A DNA stretch of 64,000 nucleotides from Micromonospora_G sp040676775. GTDB taxonomy: Bacteria > Actinomycetota > Actinomycetes > Mycobacteriales > Micromonosporaceae. Both the position numbers and the translations under genes were made by a program. How positions within the stretch are numbered: position 1 is the first letter of the stretch; the number at the start of each line of letters is the position of its first letter. The notes beneath the pieces are model-generated. The model saw nothing but the letters and a program-made list of their open reading frames with translations, did no database searches and had not been told where the DNA came from. Location: the NCBI RefSeq assembly GCF_040676775.1, contig NZ_JBFAPP010000014.1, positions 1-64,000 on the forward strand, in the 5' to 3' direction. Shown piece by piece: positions 15,562 to 25,558 of the stretch.

Positions 15562-18348
15562 GTGACCGACCAGCATGATCACGATGGCCCGGATGCCGCC
15601 CTTCGGGCAGACATCCGCCGGCTCGGCACCCTGCTCGGGCAGACCCTGGCCCGCCAGGAAGGCCCCCCGCTGCTCGACCTGGTCGAGGAGATCCGCGCCC
15701 TGGTCCGCTCCGACCCCGAAGCCGCGGCCCTGCGGCTGGGCGCGATGGACGTGACCACCGGGACCAAGCTGGCCCGCGCCTTCTCCACCTACTTCCACCT
15801 GGCCAACATCACCGAGCAGGTGCACCGGTCCCGCGACCTGCGCCGGCAGCGGGCCACCCAGGGCGGCTGGCTGGACCAGGCGGCAAAGCTGATCGCCGAG
15901 CGCGGGGTGCCGGCCGAGGAGATCGCCGCGGCGGCCCGGCGGCTGGCCGTACGGCCGGTGTTCACCGCCCACCCGACGGAGGCGGCCCGCCGCTCGATCC
16001 TGACCAAGCTGCGCGCGGTCGCCGACGAGTTGGACGCCGAGACCGCCGCCGCGGTGCTCTACGGCGCCAGCGACGAGGCGCCGACCAACCGCCGGCTGGC
16101 CGAACTGCTCGACCTGATGTGGCAGACCGACGAGTTGCGGCTCGACCGGCCGGACCCGACCGACGAGGCCCGCAACGCGATCTACTACTTGCGCGACCTG
16201 TACGCCGCCGCCGCGCCCCAGGTGCTCGACGACCTCGCCGACACGCTGCGCTCGCTCGGGGTGGAGACCTCGCCGACGTCGCGCCCGCTGACCTTCGGCA
16301 CCTGGATCGGCGGCGACCGGGACGGAAACCCGTTCGTCACCCCGCACGTCACCCGCGAGGTGCTGGTCATCCAGTACCACCACGGCATCCAGGCGACCGA
16401 GGCGGCGATGGAGTCGCTGATCAACGAGATCTCGGTTTCCCGCCGGCTGCGCGGGGTTTCCCTCGACCTCTCCGCCAGCCTGGCCACCGACCTCGACGCG
16501 CTGCCCGAGGTCGCGGCCCGGTTCCGCCGGGTCAACGCCGAGGAGCCGTACCGGCTCAAGGCGCGCTGCATCAAGGCGAAGCTCGCCAACACCCGGCTGC
16601 GGCTGACCCGGGGCACCGCGCACGTGCCCGGCCGGGACTATCGCGGCTCGGCCGAACTCCTCTCCGACCTGGAGCTGATGCGCGCCTCGCTGGCCCGTAA
16701 CTCTGGTCAGCTCACCGCCGTCGGCCGGCTCGCCTCGGCGATCCGTACGGTCGCCTCGTTCGGGCTGCACCTGGCCACCCTGGACGTACGCGAGCACGCC
16801 GAGGCGCACCACGCGGTGCTGCGCCAGCTCTACGAGCAGGTCGGCGAGGTGACCGACTACGCGGCGTTGAGCCGGGTCGAGCGGACCAAGCTGCTCAGCG
16901 AGGAACTGACCGGCCGCCGCCCGCTGTCCAACATGGACAGTCCGCTGACCGAGGCGACCCGCAAGACCTTCGACGTGTTCGGCACCATCCGGGAGGCCCA
17001 GGAGCGGTTCGGCACCGAGGTCATCGAGTCGTACATCATCTCGATGACGATGGGCGTCGACGACGTACTCGCCGCGGTGGTGCTGGCCCGCGAAGCCGGC
17101 CTGGTCGACGTGCACAGCGGACGGGCCCGGATCGGCTTCGTGCCGCTGCTGGAGACCCCGGACGAGCTGAACGCGGGCGGCGAACTCCTCGACGAACTGC
17201 TCTCCCTGCCGGCGTACCGGGCGATCGTGACTGCCCGTGGAGACGTGCAGGAGGTGATGCTCGGCTACTCCGACTCGAACAAGGAGGCGGGCATCACCAC
17301 CTCCCAGTGGTCGATCCACCGGGCCCAGCGCTCACTGCGCGACGTGGCCGCCCGGCACGGCGTACGGCTGCGGCTGTTCCACGGTCGTGGCGGCACCGTC
17401 GGCCGGGGCGGCGGTCCGACGCACGAGGCGATCCTGGCCCAGCCGTACGGCACGCTCGACGGCGCGATCAAGGTGACCGAGCAGGGTGAGGTCATCTCCG
17501 ACAAGTACACGCTGCCGTCGCTGGCCCGGGAGAACCTGGAACTGACCCTGGCCGCGGTGCTGCAGAGCGCGCTGCTGCACACCTACCCCCGGCAGCCCGC
17601 CGAGATGCTGGAACGCTGGGACGACACGATGGAACTGGTCTCCGACTCGGCGTTCCGGTCGTACCGGTCGCTGGTGGAGAACCCGGACCTGCCGGCGTAC
17701 TTCTGGGCGTCGACGCCGACCGAGTTGCTCGGTGCGCTCAACATCGGTTCGCGGCCGGCGAAGCGCCCGAACACCGGAGCCGGGCTGAGCGGCCTGCGGG
17801 CGATCCCGTGGGTGTTCGGCTGGACCCAGACCCGGCAGATCGTGCCGGGTTGGTTCGGGGTCGGTTCCGGGCTGGCCGCCGCCCGGGAGAGCGGTCGGGC
17901 GGAAATCCTCGCCGAGATGTACCGCAACTGGCACTTCTTCCGGACGTTCCTGTCCAACGTGGAGATGATGCTCTCCAAGACGGATCTGAACATCGCCCGC
18001 CGGTACGTCGAGACCCTGGTCCCGGAGCCGTTGCAGCCGATCTTCGACGTGATCCGCGAGGAGTACGAGCTGACCAAGCGCGAGGTGCTGGCGATCACCA
18101 ACTCCCCCGCGCTGCTGGAGAACTCGCCGGTGCTCCAGCGCACGCTCGCCGTCCGGGACACCTACCTGGAGCCGCTGCACCACCTCCAGGTCGCCCTGCT
18201 GCGCCAGTACCGCGACTCCGGTGCGGCCGGTCGCGCGGTCGCCACCGCCCCCGGCGCCCGCCGCGCCCCCGGCGACGGCACCGCCCTGGAACGAGCCCTC
18301 CTCACCACCGTCAACGGCATCGCCGCCGGCATGCGCAACACCGGCTGA
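15562..18348 (+). CDS. ppc: phosphoenolpyruvate carboxylase
   Basis: Anaplerotic carboxylation of PEP to oxaloacetate. The 928-residue product has all bacterial PEPC signatures: VFTAHPTEA with the catalytic His, GGDRDGNP, MLGYSDSNKEAG, the glycine-rich FHGRGGTVGRGGGPTH, and the invariant C-terminus ending RNTG that contributes to the active/allosteric site. GTG 15562 is chosen over the upstream in-frame TTG at 15517 because AAGGAGCG precedes it at ideal spacing and the upstream start would run through a palindrome. With icd, mdh, sucCD and eno it completes a central-carbon set in this window. Confidence 0.97.
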   Translation: MTDQHDHDGPDAALRADIRRLGTLLGQTLARQEGPPLLDLVEEIRALVRSDPEAAALRLGAMDVTTGTKLARAFSTYFHLANITEQVHRSRDLRRQRATQGGWLDQAAKLIAERGVPAEEIAAAARRLAVRPVFTAHPTEAARRSILTKLRAVADELDAETAAAVLYGASDEAPTNRRLAELLDLMWQTDELRLDRPDPTDEARNAIYYLRDLYAAAAPQVLDDLADTLRSLGVETSPTSRPLTFGTWIGGDRDGNPFVTPHVTREVLVIQYHHGIQATEAAMESLINEISVSRRLRGVSLDLSASLATDLDALPEVAARFRRVNAEEPYRLKARCIKAKLANTRLRLTRGTAHVPGRDYRGSAELLSDLELMRASLARNSGQLTAVGRLASAIRTVASFGLHLATLDVREHAEAHHAVLRQLYEQVGEVTDYAALSRVERTKLLSEELTGRRPLSNMDSPLTEATRKTFDVFGTIREAQERFGTEVIESYIISMTMGVDDVLAAVVLAREAGLVDVHSGRARIGFVPLLETPDELNAGGELLDELLSLPAYRAIVTARGDVQEVMLGYSDSNKEAGITTSQWSIHRAQRSLRDVAARHGVRLRLFHGRGGTVGRGGGPTHEAILAQPYGTLDGAIKVTEQGEVISDKYTLPSLARENLELTLAAVLQSALLHTYPRQPAEMLERWDDTMELVSDSAFRSYRSLVENPDLPAYFWASTPTELLGALNIGSRPAKRPNTGAGLSGLRAIPWVFGWTQTRQIVPGWFGVGSGLAAARESGRAEILAEMYRNWHFFRTFLSNVEMMLSKTDLNIARRYVETLVPEPLQPIFDVIREEYELTKREVLAITNSPALLENSPVLQRTLAVRDTYLEPLHHLQVALLRQYRDSGAAGRAVATAPGARRAPGDGTALERALLTTVNGIAAGMRNTG

Positions 18349-18374
18349 CCCGCCCTCCCCGCTCCAAGATCCGC

Positions 18375-18434
18375 GCACTTTCACTGTTTGAGTGCTTATC
18401 CGCACCGGGATAGCCACTCAAACAGTGAAAGTGC
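18375..18434. repeat. long palindrome with GGGATAGCCACTC core (hairpin B)
   Basis: Perfect 20-bp arms 18375-18394 and 18415-18434, extended inward by TATCC/GGATA to a 6-nt loop. It lies 27 bp after the ppc stop. The inner right arm GGGATAGCCACTC is shared exactly with hairpin C, and GCCACTC also with D. Probably terminates ppc and/or is a dispersed repeat. Confidence 0.8.
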
Positions 18435-18468
18435 TTCAAGGGGAAACGGCCTTTCATACGCTGGGTGG

Positions 18469-19554
18469 ATGGCGGATGCGGGGGGCGCGGGGAGCGGGGT
18501 GGGGCATCGGGCCGAGCCGGTGGGGCGGGAGTCGTGGCGGCGGTCGCTGATCCGCAGCGCGGTGCTGCTATTCGGCACGCTGGTGCTCGCCACCGCCTTC
18601 ATCGCCGCGTACGCGGGCGCGCTGCACGAGCCGAAGCCGAAGGACGTACCCGTCGGTGTGGTCCGTAGCGACCAGCCGGCGCGTACGCTGCTCGCCGCCG
18701 TACGGCAGCAGGACAAGGCCCTCATAGCCGTCGAGTACGCCGACCGCGCCGCCGCCGACGAAGCGCTCGCCGGACGCGACGTGTACGCCGTACTCGCCTC
18801 GACCACCAGCGGTGGCACCCCGGCGCTGACCCTGGTCACCGCGAGTGCCGCCGCGCCGATCGCCGCCCAGGTGATCACCCAGATCGTCCAGACGGCGGCG
18901 CAGCGGGCGCAGGTTGCGCTGGCGGTCAGCGACTCGGTGCCGATCGCCGCCAACGACCAGCGGGGCCTGGTGCCGTTCTACCTGGCCGTCGGGCTGGTGC
19001 TCGGCGGTTACCTGGGTGCCACCGTGCTCGGCATCACGCTGGGCACCACACCCCGTACGCTGTCCCGCGCCGCCGCCCGAATCGGCGGCTTGGCGATCTA
19101 CTCCGCGCTGCTCGGGCTCGCCGGGGCGCTGGTGACCGGCCCCGGCCTGGATGTGTGGCACACCCACTTCGCCGGCCTGGTCGGAGCCGGGGCGCTGGCG
19201 GCGTTCGCCGCCGCGATGGCCGCCGCGGCGGTGCAGGGCTGGCTCGGGCTGCTCGGCACCGGCCTGGTCATCCTGCTCCTGGTGGTGCTCGGCAATCCCG
19301 GCTCAGGCGGCATCTACGCGCCCGAGTTCCTGCCCGACTTCTTCCGGGACATGCACCTGTGGAACATTCCCGGGCTCGCCACCGACCTGGTCAGAGCGGT
19401 GGTCTACTTCAGCTCCGACGCGGCCGCCTGGCCCGCCGCCACCCTCGCGATCTGGGCCGTCGCCGCCCTACTCCTCCTGCTAGCCGCCACCGCCATCCGC
19501 GGCGAAGGCCTGCACTCCTGGACCCGCCGCCCGCAACACCAGAATCGCCACTGA
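18469..19554 (+). CDS. ABC-2-like / DUF3533-type membrane protein
   Basis: A 361-residue membrane protein: one N-terminal transmembrane segment (about 28-50), an extracytoplasmic domain (about 50-165) including KPKDVPVGVV and ALAGRDVYAVL, then about five C-terminal transmembrane helices. This topology and the VPVGVV-type strand are typical of the YhgE/Pip and DUF3533 members of the ABC-2 permease clan, which work in export or as surface proteins. No ATPase is adjacent on this strand. ATG 18469 is chosen; an earlier in-frame start lies inside hairpin B. Bracketed by hairpins B and C. Confidence 0.7.
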   Translation: MADAGGAGSGVGHRAEPVGRESWRRSLIRSAVLLFGTLVLATAFIAAYAGALHEPKPKDVPVGVVRSDQPARTLLAAVRQQDKALIAVEYADRAAADEALAGRDVYAVLASTTSGGTPALTLVTASAAAPIAAQVITQIVQTAAQRAQVALAVSDSVPIAANDQRGLVPFYLAVGLVLGGYLGATVLGITLGTTPRTLSRAAARIGGLAIYSALLGLAGALVTGPGLDVWHTHFAGLVGAGALAAFAAAMAAAAVQGWLGLLGTGLVILLLVVLGNPGSGGIYAPEFLPDFFRDMHLWNIPGLATDLVRAVVYFSSDAAAWPAATLAIWAVAALLLLLAATAIRGEGLHSWTRRPQHQNRH

Positions 19555-19555
19555 G

Positions 19556-19603
19556 GTAGAGAAAGAGTGGCAATTCCCGAGGGGATAGCCACTCTTTCTC
19601 TAC
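19556..19603. repeat. palindrome with GGGATAGCCACTC core (hairpin C)
   Basis: Perfect 16-bp arms 19556-19571 and 19588-19603, starting 1 bp after the ABC-2-like gene stop, with partly paired inner bases. It shares GGGATAGCCACTC with B and GAAAGAGTGGC with D. It separates two convergent genes, so it may terminate both. Confidence 0.8.
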
Positions 19604-19634
19604 ATCTGCGCACCGACGAGGGGTGCGGGGTGGG

Positions 19635-20345
19635 TCAGCTCGTTTCGCCGGCTACGGAGAAGGAGCGGAGGCGGTCGATGGCCAGGGCGGTGAAGCCGAC
19701 GGTCAGGATGGCGGCCATGATGATCGAGACGGGCAGGGAAACCTGGCTGGTGAGCAGTTCGGTGGGGGCGATCTTGTCGGCGATCGTGATCACGTACTGC
19801 TGGATCGACAGGTTGCGGGTGCCGCCGACAAAATTGCCCAGCAGCCCCTCCCAGATCAGCACGTAGACCAGGCCGAGCAGCACCGGCCGCCGGGTGATCA
19901 GGCTCAGCGCCAGGAAAACCGCGGAGTACGCCAGCGCCCCGATCGCGCTCGCCACCACCAGTGCCAACCCCAGCCGTACGGAGTCCGCCAGCACCCCGAC
20001 CACGTAGAGCGGGACGGCGACGGTCACCGCGCTCACGCCGGCCGACACAGCCAGCTTCGGCAGGATGATCTGCCAGCGGGGCAGCGGCTTGGTGAGGATG
20101 TGCACGATCGTGCCGTCGTCGATCTCGGCGCCGAGCACCCCGGTGCCGACGATCAAGGAGATCACCGGCAGGACGACGGCCAGCCCGAGACCGACCAGCA
20201 CCACCGGCGCCCACTGGCGTACGTCGGCGCCCGCCGCGCGGGGAAGGGCGGCCAGCGTCACCAGCAACAGCGGGAGCGGGACCAGCAGCAGGAACCGACG
20301 GCGACCGAAGAGCCCCCGCGTGGTGATCCAGGAGATAGTCGACAT
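19635..20345 (-). CDS. ABC transporter permease (ABC-2 type)
   Basis: A 236-residue membrane protein with six predicted helices, starting MSTISWITTRGLFGRRRF. The conserved cytosolic piece LGAEIDDGTIVHILTKPLPR is typical of ABC-2 permeases that work with a separate ATPase. Last gene of a four-gene operon; its ATG lies 1 bp after the stop of the ATPase gene. Substrate unknown; drug, peptide or lipid export is usual for this type. A longer in-frame start overlaps the ATPase gene and is rejected. Confidence 0.85.
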   Translation of the reverse strand: MSTISWITTRGLFGRRRFLLLVPLPLLLVTLAALPRAAGADVRQWAPVVLVGLGLAVVLPVISLIVGTGVLGAEIDDGTIVHILTKPLPRWQIILPKLAVSAGVSAVTVAVPLYVVGVLADSVRLGLALVVASAIGALAYSAVFLALSLITRRPVLLGLVYVLIWEGLLGNFVGGTRNLSIQQYVITIADKIAPTELLTSQVSLPVSIIMAAILTVGFTALAIDRLRSFSVAGETS

Positions 20346-20346
20346 G

Positions 20347-21254
<908 letters not shown>

Positions 21255-21258
<4 letters not shown>

Positions 21259-22133
21259 GAGCGGGCAACCTTCCGGTAGCGGGCGAAGAGCAGCAGGACA
21301 CAGGCGGCGACCAGCGCGATGCTGACCACGCCGTAGAGCGGGCCCCACCCGCCGATGCCGGTGTCACCGGTCGTCTCGAACAGCCAGTCGCCGACGCCGC
21401 TGACCAGGCTGGCCGGGTTGACCAAACCGGAGAGTTGCGTGCTGGTCTCGTACGGCAGGACCAGCAGGACCCCGACGATCGGGGTGGTCACCAGGAACGC
21501 CGCCACCACCGCGGCGGCCGCGACCGCCCGGCGCTTCACCAGCGCCGCGACCAGCACCGCGACCGAGGAGAAGACCACCGCGTGCAGCGCCGCGTAGGCG
21601 ATACCGGGCAGGTAGTCGCCGAATTCGCGCCACACCCCGCCGAGGTCGTCGGCGGAGAAGGCGGCCCCGGCGAACATCACCGTCAGCGGTACGGCCAGTA
21701 GCAGGAACGTCGCGGTGATCAGCGCGGCCAGCTTCGCGATCGCGTAGTCGGCGCGCTCCAGCGGGCGGGCGAAGTAGAGCGGCAGCACCCCGGTCTGGAG
21801 GTCACGGCTGACCAGCTCCGGCGCGACCGCCGCGCAGAAGAAGATGATCAGAATGCTGAGCACCTCGGGGAACTCGTTGTAGCCCAGTGCCGCCACCCCG
21901 GTCTGCACCTGGATCGCGGTGAGCACCACCGCGACCACCCCGACCACGCTCATGATCAGCCACGGGAAGATCTTCGCCTTGGCGCTGCGGCCCAGCCCGA
22001 AGGCGGTACGCAGGCTGTGCAGGTAGAGCGCGCCGAGGATGTGCCGCCGGCCCAGCCTCGGCCCGTCGTACCGCTGGTAGCCGATGTCGTGAATGACCCC
22101 ACCGGGGGCAGTCCTCGGTTCAGGCGTGGGCAT
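21255..22133 (-). CDS. ABC transporter permease (ABC-2 type)
   Basis: A 292-residue permease whose N-terminal cytosolic segment HDIGYQRYDGPRLGRR is a hallmark of one ABC-2 permease subgroup in actinobacteria. About six membrane helices follow, with the conserved PELVSRDLQTGVLPLYFARP cytoplasmic loop. It overlaps the upstream ATPase gene by 14 bp and the downstream one by 4 bp, so all four genes are co-translated. Probably pairs with the ATPase at 22120-23040. Confidence 0.87.
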
Positions 22134-23040
22134 TGGTCGTCTCCCGGGTGGCGAAGAGCTCGGCGACGCGGTGCCGGCGCTGGTCGAGCCGGTGCAGCGG
22201 CAGGTCCAGTTCGGCGACGGCGGTCAGGATCAGGTCGTAGGTGCGGTCGTCGTCGAGCCGGACCAGCAGCATCCGGTCCTCGCGGTGGACCGGCAGGTCG
22301 AGTTCGGCGAGCCGGGCGGCGAGTTCCTCGGTACCCTCGCTCACCTCGACCGCGAGTACGTCGATCGCGGTGGTCATCGCGGTGATGTTGTCCGACCGGA
22401 GCAGCCGGCCGCCGTCGATCGCGACCAGGGTGTCGCAGATCCGCTCGACCTCGCCCAGCAGGTGCGAGCAGACCAGCACCGAGATGCCGAACTCGGTGCC
22501 GATCCGGTGGATCAGGCCGAGCATGGCGTCCCGCCCGGCCGGGTCGAGACCGTTGGTCGGCTCGTCGAGCAGCAGCAGGTCGGGGTCGTGCACCAGCGCC
22601 TGGGCCAGCTTCACCCGCTGCTTCATACCGGTGGAGTAGCCGCCGATCTGCCGGTAGCGCTCCTCGTAGAGGCCGACGTGCCGCAGCGCCTCCGAGGCCC
22701 GCTCGCGGGCGACCGTACGCGGCAGGCCGCTGATCCGGCCCAGGTGGGTGACGAACTCGGCGGCGGACAGGTCCGGCGGCAGCGAGTCGTGTTCCGGCAT
22801 GTAGCCGACCCGGGCCCGGACCGCCTGGCTGTCCGTGGTCGGATCGAGGCCCAGCACCCGTACCTGACCGGAGGTCGGGGCGAGCAGACCCAGCATGATC
22901 TTGATGAAGGTGGACTTCCCGGCGCCGTTGGCACCGACCAGCCCGATGACGCCCGGCTCGACCGCGACCGTGAGATCGGCGAGCGCGGTCACCCGGTTGC
23001 CGTACGTTTTGGTGAGCGACTGGGTCGCGATCAGTGTCAC
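22120..23040 (-). CDS. ABC transporter ATP-binding protein
   Basis: First gene of the four-gene ABC operon. A 306-residue ATPase with Walker A GANGAGKST, signature YSTGMKQR, Walker B LLLLDEPTNG and SHLLGE. The operon order ATPase-permease-ATPase-permease suggests two half-exporters or one heteromeric complex. The 188-bp interval to the divergent APS-kinase fusion should hold the promoter, but I see no clear operator. Confidence 0.92.
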   Translation of the reverse strand: MTLIATQSLTKTYGNRVTALADLTVAVEPGVIGLVGANGAGKSTFIKIMLGLLAPTSGQVRVLGLDPTTDSQAVRARVGYMPEHDSLPPDLSAAEFVTHLGRISGLPRTVARERASEALRHVGLYEERYRQIGGYSTGMKQRVKLAQALVHDPDLLLLDEPTNGLDPAGRDAMLGLIHRIGTEFGISVLVCSHLLGEVERICDTLVAIDGGRLLRSDNITAMTTAIDVLAVEVSEGTEELAARLAELDLPVHREDRMLLVRLDDDRTYDLILTAVAELDLPLHRLDQRRHRVAELFATRETTNAHA

Positions 23041-23228
23041 GCGGCCAGCGTAGGCCCGATCTGCCAGCTCGGGGTTCCCGCACCACCCTGGCCCTTCCCT
23101 GGGATGGGACCGGCCGGGCCATTAGGGGTCGCCGATCATCTCTCCCGAAGCGGAGTGGGGTGGCACTCTCGACCGATGGGCGGCCGGCTGAGAAACTGTG
23201 TGCCGGTCGGGTGGGTGGGGGGGGTTCG

Positions 23229-24758
23229 ATGAGCAACGGGTGGGTGCTACCCGATGAGGTGCTGCGGGACGCACCGGCGTACACGCCGCGTCCGCACGAG
23301 CTGGCCGATCTGGAGCTGCTGCTCAGTGGGGCGTACGCGCCGCTGAGCGGGTTCCTGGGGCGGGCCGACCTGGCCGCACTGGCCCGGCGCGGCCGGCTGG
23401 CCGACGGCACCCCGTGGCCGGTGCCGGTGACGCTCCAGGTGCCGTCGGGGGTGGCCGAGGGACTGGATCTCGCCAATCCGCTGCGGCGGGCCCTGGTGCT
23501 GACCGACCTGGAGGACGCCCCGGTGGCCCTGCTGGAGGTCACCGACCTCTGGCCGACCCGGGACGGCTCGTACGGCGTCGGTGGCGCGGTGCGCCCGCTC
23601 GGCGACGGCGGACATGGCCCGTTCCAGCGGCTGCGCCGATCCCCGAACGAGGTACGCGACCTGCTGCCGCCCGGCCGGGTGCTCGGTGTGATCACCGACC
23701 GGCCGCTGCACCGCCCGCAGCTCGCGCAGATCGCACACGCCGCCCGTACGCTCGCCGCGCACCTGCTGGTGCTGATCCCGGTCACCGACACCAACCCGGA
23801 CGGGCTGCCGCCGGAGGTGCTGGTCCGCAGCGTCTTCGCGGCCCGCGACCGGATGCCCCCGGCAACCCTGGTCGCCATCCCGATGGCGGGCCGGGGCGAC
23901 GAGATCCGCGACGCCCTGCTGCGGGCCCGGGTCGCCGCCGCGTACGGGGTGACCCACCTGCTCTCCACCGGTGAGATGCTCGCCGGCCCCGGGCTGCGGG
24001 TGCTGGTCCCCCGCGAGCTGGCCTACGACAACCGGGACGGGCAGTGGCGGTGGCGCGACGACATCCCGCCGCGAAACCGGCGGCTGGCGCTGCGCCCGGA
24101 CGAGATCGACGACCTGCTGGACCGGGGCTTCCCGCTACCGGAGTGGCACACTCCCCCGGCGGTGGCCCGTGAGCTGGCCCGGGCCCGGCCGCCGCGCCGG
24201 CACCGGGGCCTGGTGGTCTTCTTCACCGGGCTGTCCGGCTCGGGCAAGTCGACCGTCGCGCGCGGCCTCACCGACGCGCTGCGGGAGAGCGGCGACCGGA
24301 CCGTCACCCTGCTCGACGGTGACGTGGTACGCCGGGAGCTGTCCGCCGGGCTCAGTTTCAGCAAGGCCGACCGGGATCTGAACGTACGCCGGATCGGTTG
24401 GGTGGCGGCGGAGGTTGCCCGGCACCGCGGCCTGGCCATCTGCTGCCCGATCGCGCCCTACGCCGCGGCCCGCGCGACCGCCCGACAGATGGCCCACGCG
24501 GCCGGGGCGGGTTTCCTGCTGGTCCACGTCGCCACCCCGCTGGAGGTCTGCGAGCAACGGGACCGCAAGGGCCTGTACGCCCGCGCCCGAGCCGGTCTGA
24601 TCAAGGGGATGACCGGCATCGACGACCCGTACGAGGAGCCGACCGACGCCGACCTGGTGCTCGACACCAGCCAGGGGACGATCGACGAGGCGGTCACGGC
24701 GGTGCTGGTGCACCTGACCGAAACCGGTTGGGTCGAGCCCCGCCTGCAACCGGCCTGA
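23229..24758 (+). CDS. cysC: ATP-sulfurylase-like / APS kinase fusion
   Basis: A 509-residue two-domain protein. Residues 1-320 have an ATP-sulfurylase fold (SGAYAPLSGFLG near 33, AYGVTH at 238). Residues 325-509 are APS kinase, which makes PAPS from APS, with P-loop GLSGSGKST at 334-342. The sulfurylase catalytic motifs are altered: the RNPxH loop reads DRPLH (157-161) and the GRDHAG loop reads STGEMLAG. The kinase half looks functional; the sulfurylase half may be structural or regulatory. ATG 23229 is chosen; the frame is open upstream into the ABC gene flank. No cysD/cysN/cysH is nearby, so it stands alone. Confidence 0.82.
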   Translation: MSNGWVLPDEVLRDAPAYTPRPHELADLELLLSGAYAPLSGFLGRADLAALARRGRLADGTPWPVPVTLQVPSGVAEGLDLANPLRRALVLTDLEDAPVALLEVTDLWPTRDGSYGVGGAVRPLGDGGHGPFQRLRRSPNEVRDLLPPGRVLGVITDRPLHRPQLAQIAHAARTLAAHLLVLIPVTDTNPDGLPPEVLVRSVFAARDRMPPATLVAIPMAGRGDEIRDALLRARVAAAYGVTHLLSTGEMLAGPGLRVLVPRELAYDNRDGQWRWRDDIPPRNRRLALRPDEIDDLLDRGFPLPEWHTPPAVARELARARPPRRHRGLVVFFTGLSGSGKSTVARGLTDALRESGDRTVTLLDGDVVRRELSAGLSFSKADRDLNVRRIGWVAAEVARHRGLAICCPIAPYAAARATARQMAHAAGAGFLLVHVATPLEVCEQRDRKGLYARARAGLIKGMTGIDDPYEEPTDADLVLDTSQGTIDEAVTAVLVHLTETGWVEPRLQPA

Positions 24759-24807
24759 GCCTGAGTCGGCGACGCCCCCGCGCCGTCAGTCGCGACGGTA
24801 CGGGGGC

Positions 24808-24870
24808 GTGACGCGGGTGCGAGTCAGTGACGTGGGTGCGGGTCAGTGACGTGGGTGCGGGTCAGTGACG
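24808..24870. repeat. 19-bp tandem repeat, three copies plus partial
   Basis: Units 24808-24826, 24827-24845 and 24846-24864 (GTGACGTGGGTGCGGGTCA with small changes in the first), then a partial unit. The last full unit contains the TCA that is the stop codon of the minus-strand DUF397 gene, so the array extends from that gene's 3' end. Confidence 0.85.
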
Positions 24871-25056
24871 CTTTGCGAGCTGTACGAAGGCGTGCCAGGC
24901 GTCCGGACCGAAGCTGAGCGTGCCGCCGTCGCGGTCCTTGGTGTCCCGGACCAGCACCCGGCCGGGAAGGTTGTCGGCGACCTCCACGCAGGCGCCGCCG
25001 TTCGAGCTGCTGCGTGTGCTGGTGCGCCAGCGGGGGCTGATCATCGTTTCATCCAT
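24862..25056 (-). CDS. DUF397 protein
   Basis: A 64-residue DUF397 protein with SSNGGACVEVADNLPGRVLVRDTKD and SFGPDAWHAFV, the family core. DUF397 proteins are encoded next to XRE/DUF5753 regulators (WhiJ-type loci in Streptomyces) and act with them in development and secondary metabolism. Here the partner gene upstream is damaged. ATG 25056 lies inside the partner's 3' end; a second ATG at 25044 overlaps the partner's stop as ATGA and may be the coupled start. Confidence 0.8.
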   Translation of the reverse strand: MDETMISPRWRTSTRSSSNGGACVEVADNLPGRVLVRDTKDRDGGTLSFGPDAWHAFVQLAKRH

Positions 25057-25493
25057 GGCCTGGCCTTCATCAACTCGATCGATTGGTCGCGGGGCAGCGT
25101 GTGCCCGCGAACGGCATCCCAGACCCGTACCAGCACGGCCGGTTCGTTCGGGTCGGTCACGAGCTGACCCGCCAGGTTCGGTCGGCTGGCGCTCTCGACC
25201 AGGTGGTCGAGCTGCTCGCTCATCAGAACGGGATCACCTCGTCGCAGTGCCGCCTCGTCCACGACAAAAACGGCGAGTGGCGGCCGGGGCCGGTCGAACA
25301 CCGCCTTCTGGCGCTCCATCCGTACCTTGACGAACCGCTCCACGTCCTCGGCAGCGATCGGGCCGCTGGCCAGCACCGCGCGGGCGTACGCCTCGGTTTG
25401 CAGCAGGCCAGGGAACGTCTTGAATGACCGGGACGTCCTGAGGGACGCCCGGGAAGTCACAGGATTCACTACGTCGGAAGCCCGCCGGAGCAC
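25041..25493 (-). pseudogene. truncated XRE/DUF5753 regulator remnant
   Basis: The open frame holds PGLLQTEAYARAVL, VRMERQKAVFDRPRPPL and VDEAALRR, the diagnostic start of the DUF5753 ligand-binding domain that normally follows an XRE helix-turn-helix. The HTH (about the first 100 residues) is missing and there is no room for it, since the divergent deoR gene starts 66 bp upstream. The C-terminal part after SRPN is also shortened before LPRDQSIELM. It could still be expressed as a ligand-binding fragment, but remnant status is more likely. Confidence 0.75.
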
Positions 25494-25558
25494 CCTCTTC
25501 TACGCGCGGTAATGTTCGTATCTGTTGGATTACGTGTGACTGCGGGAGGGACCGGCTG

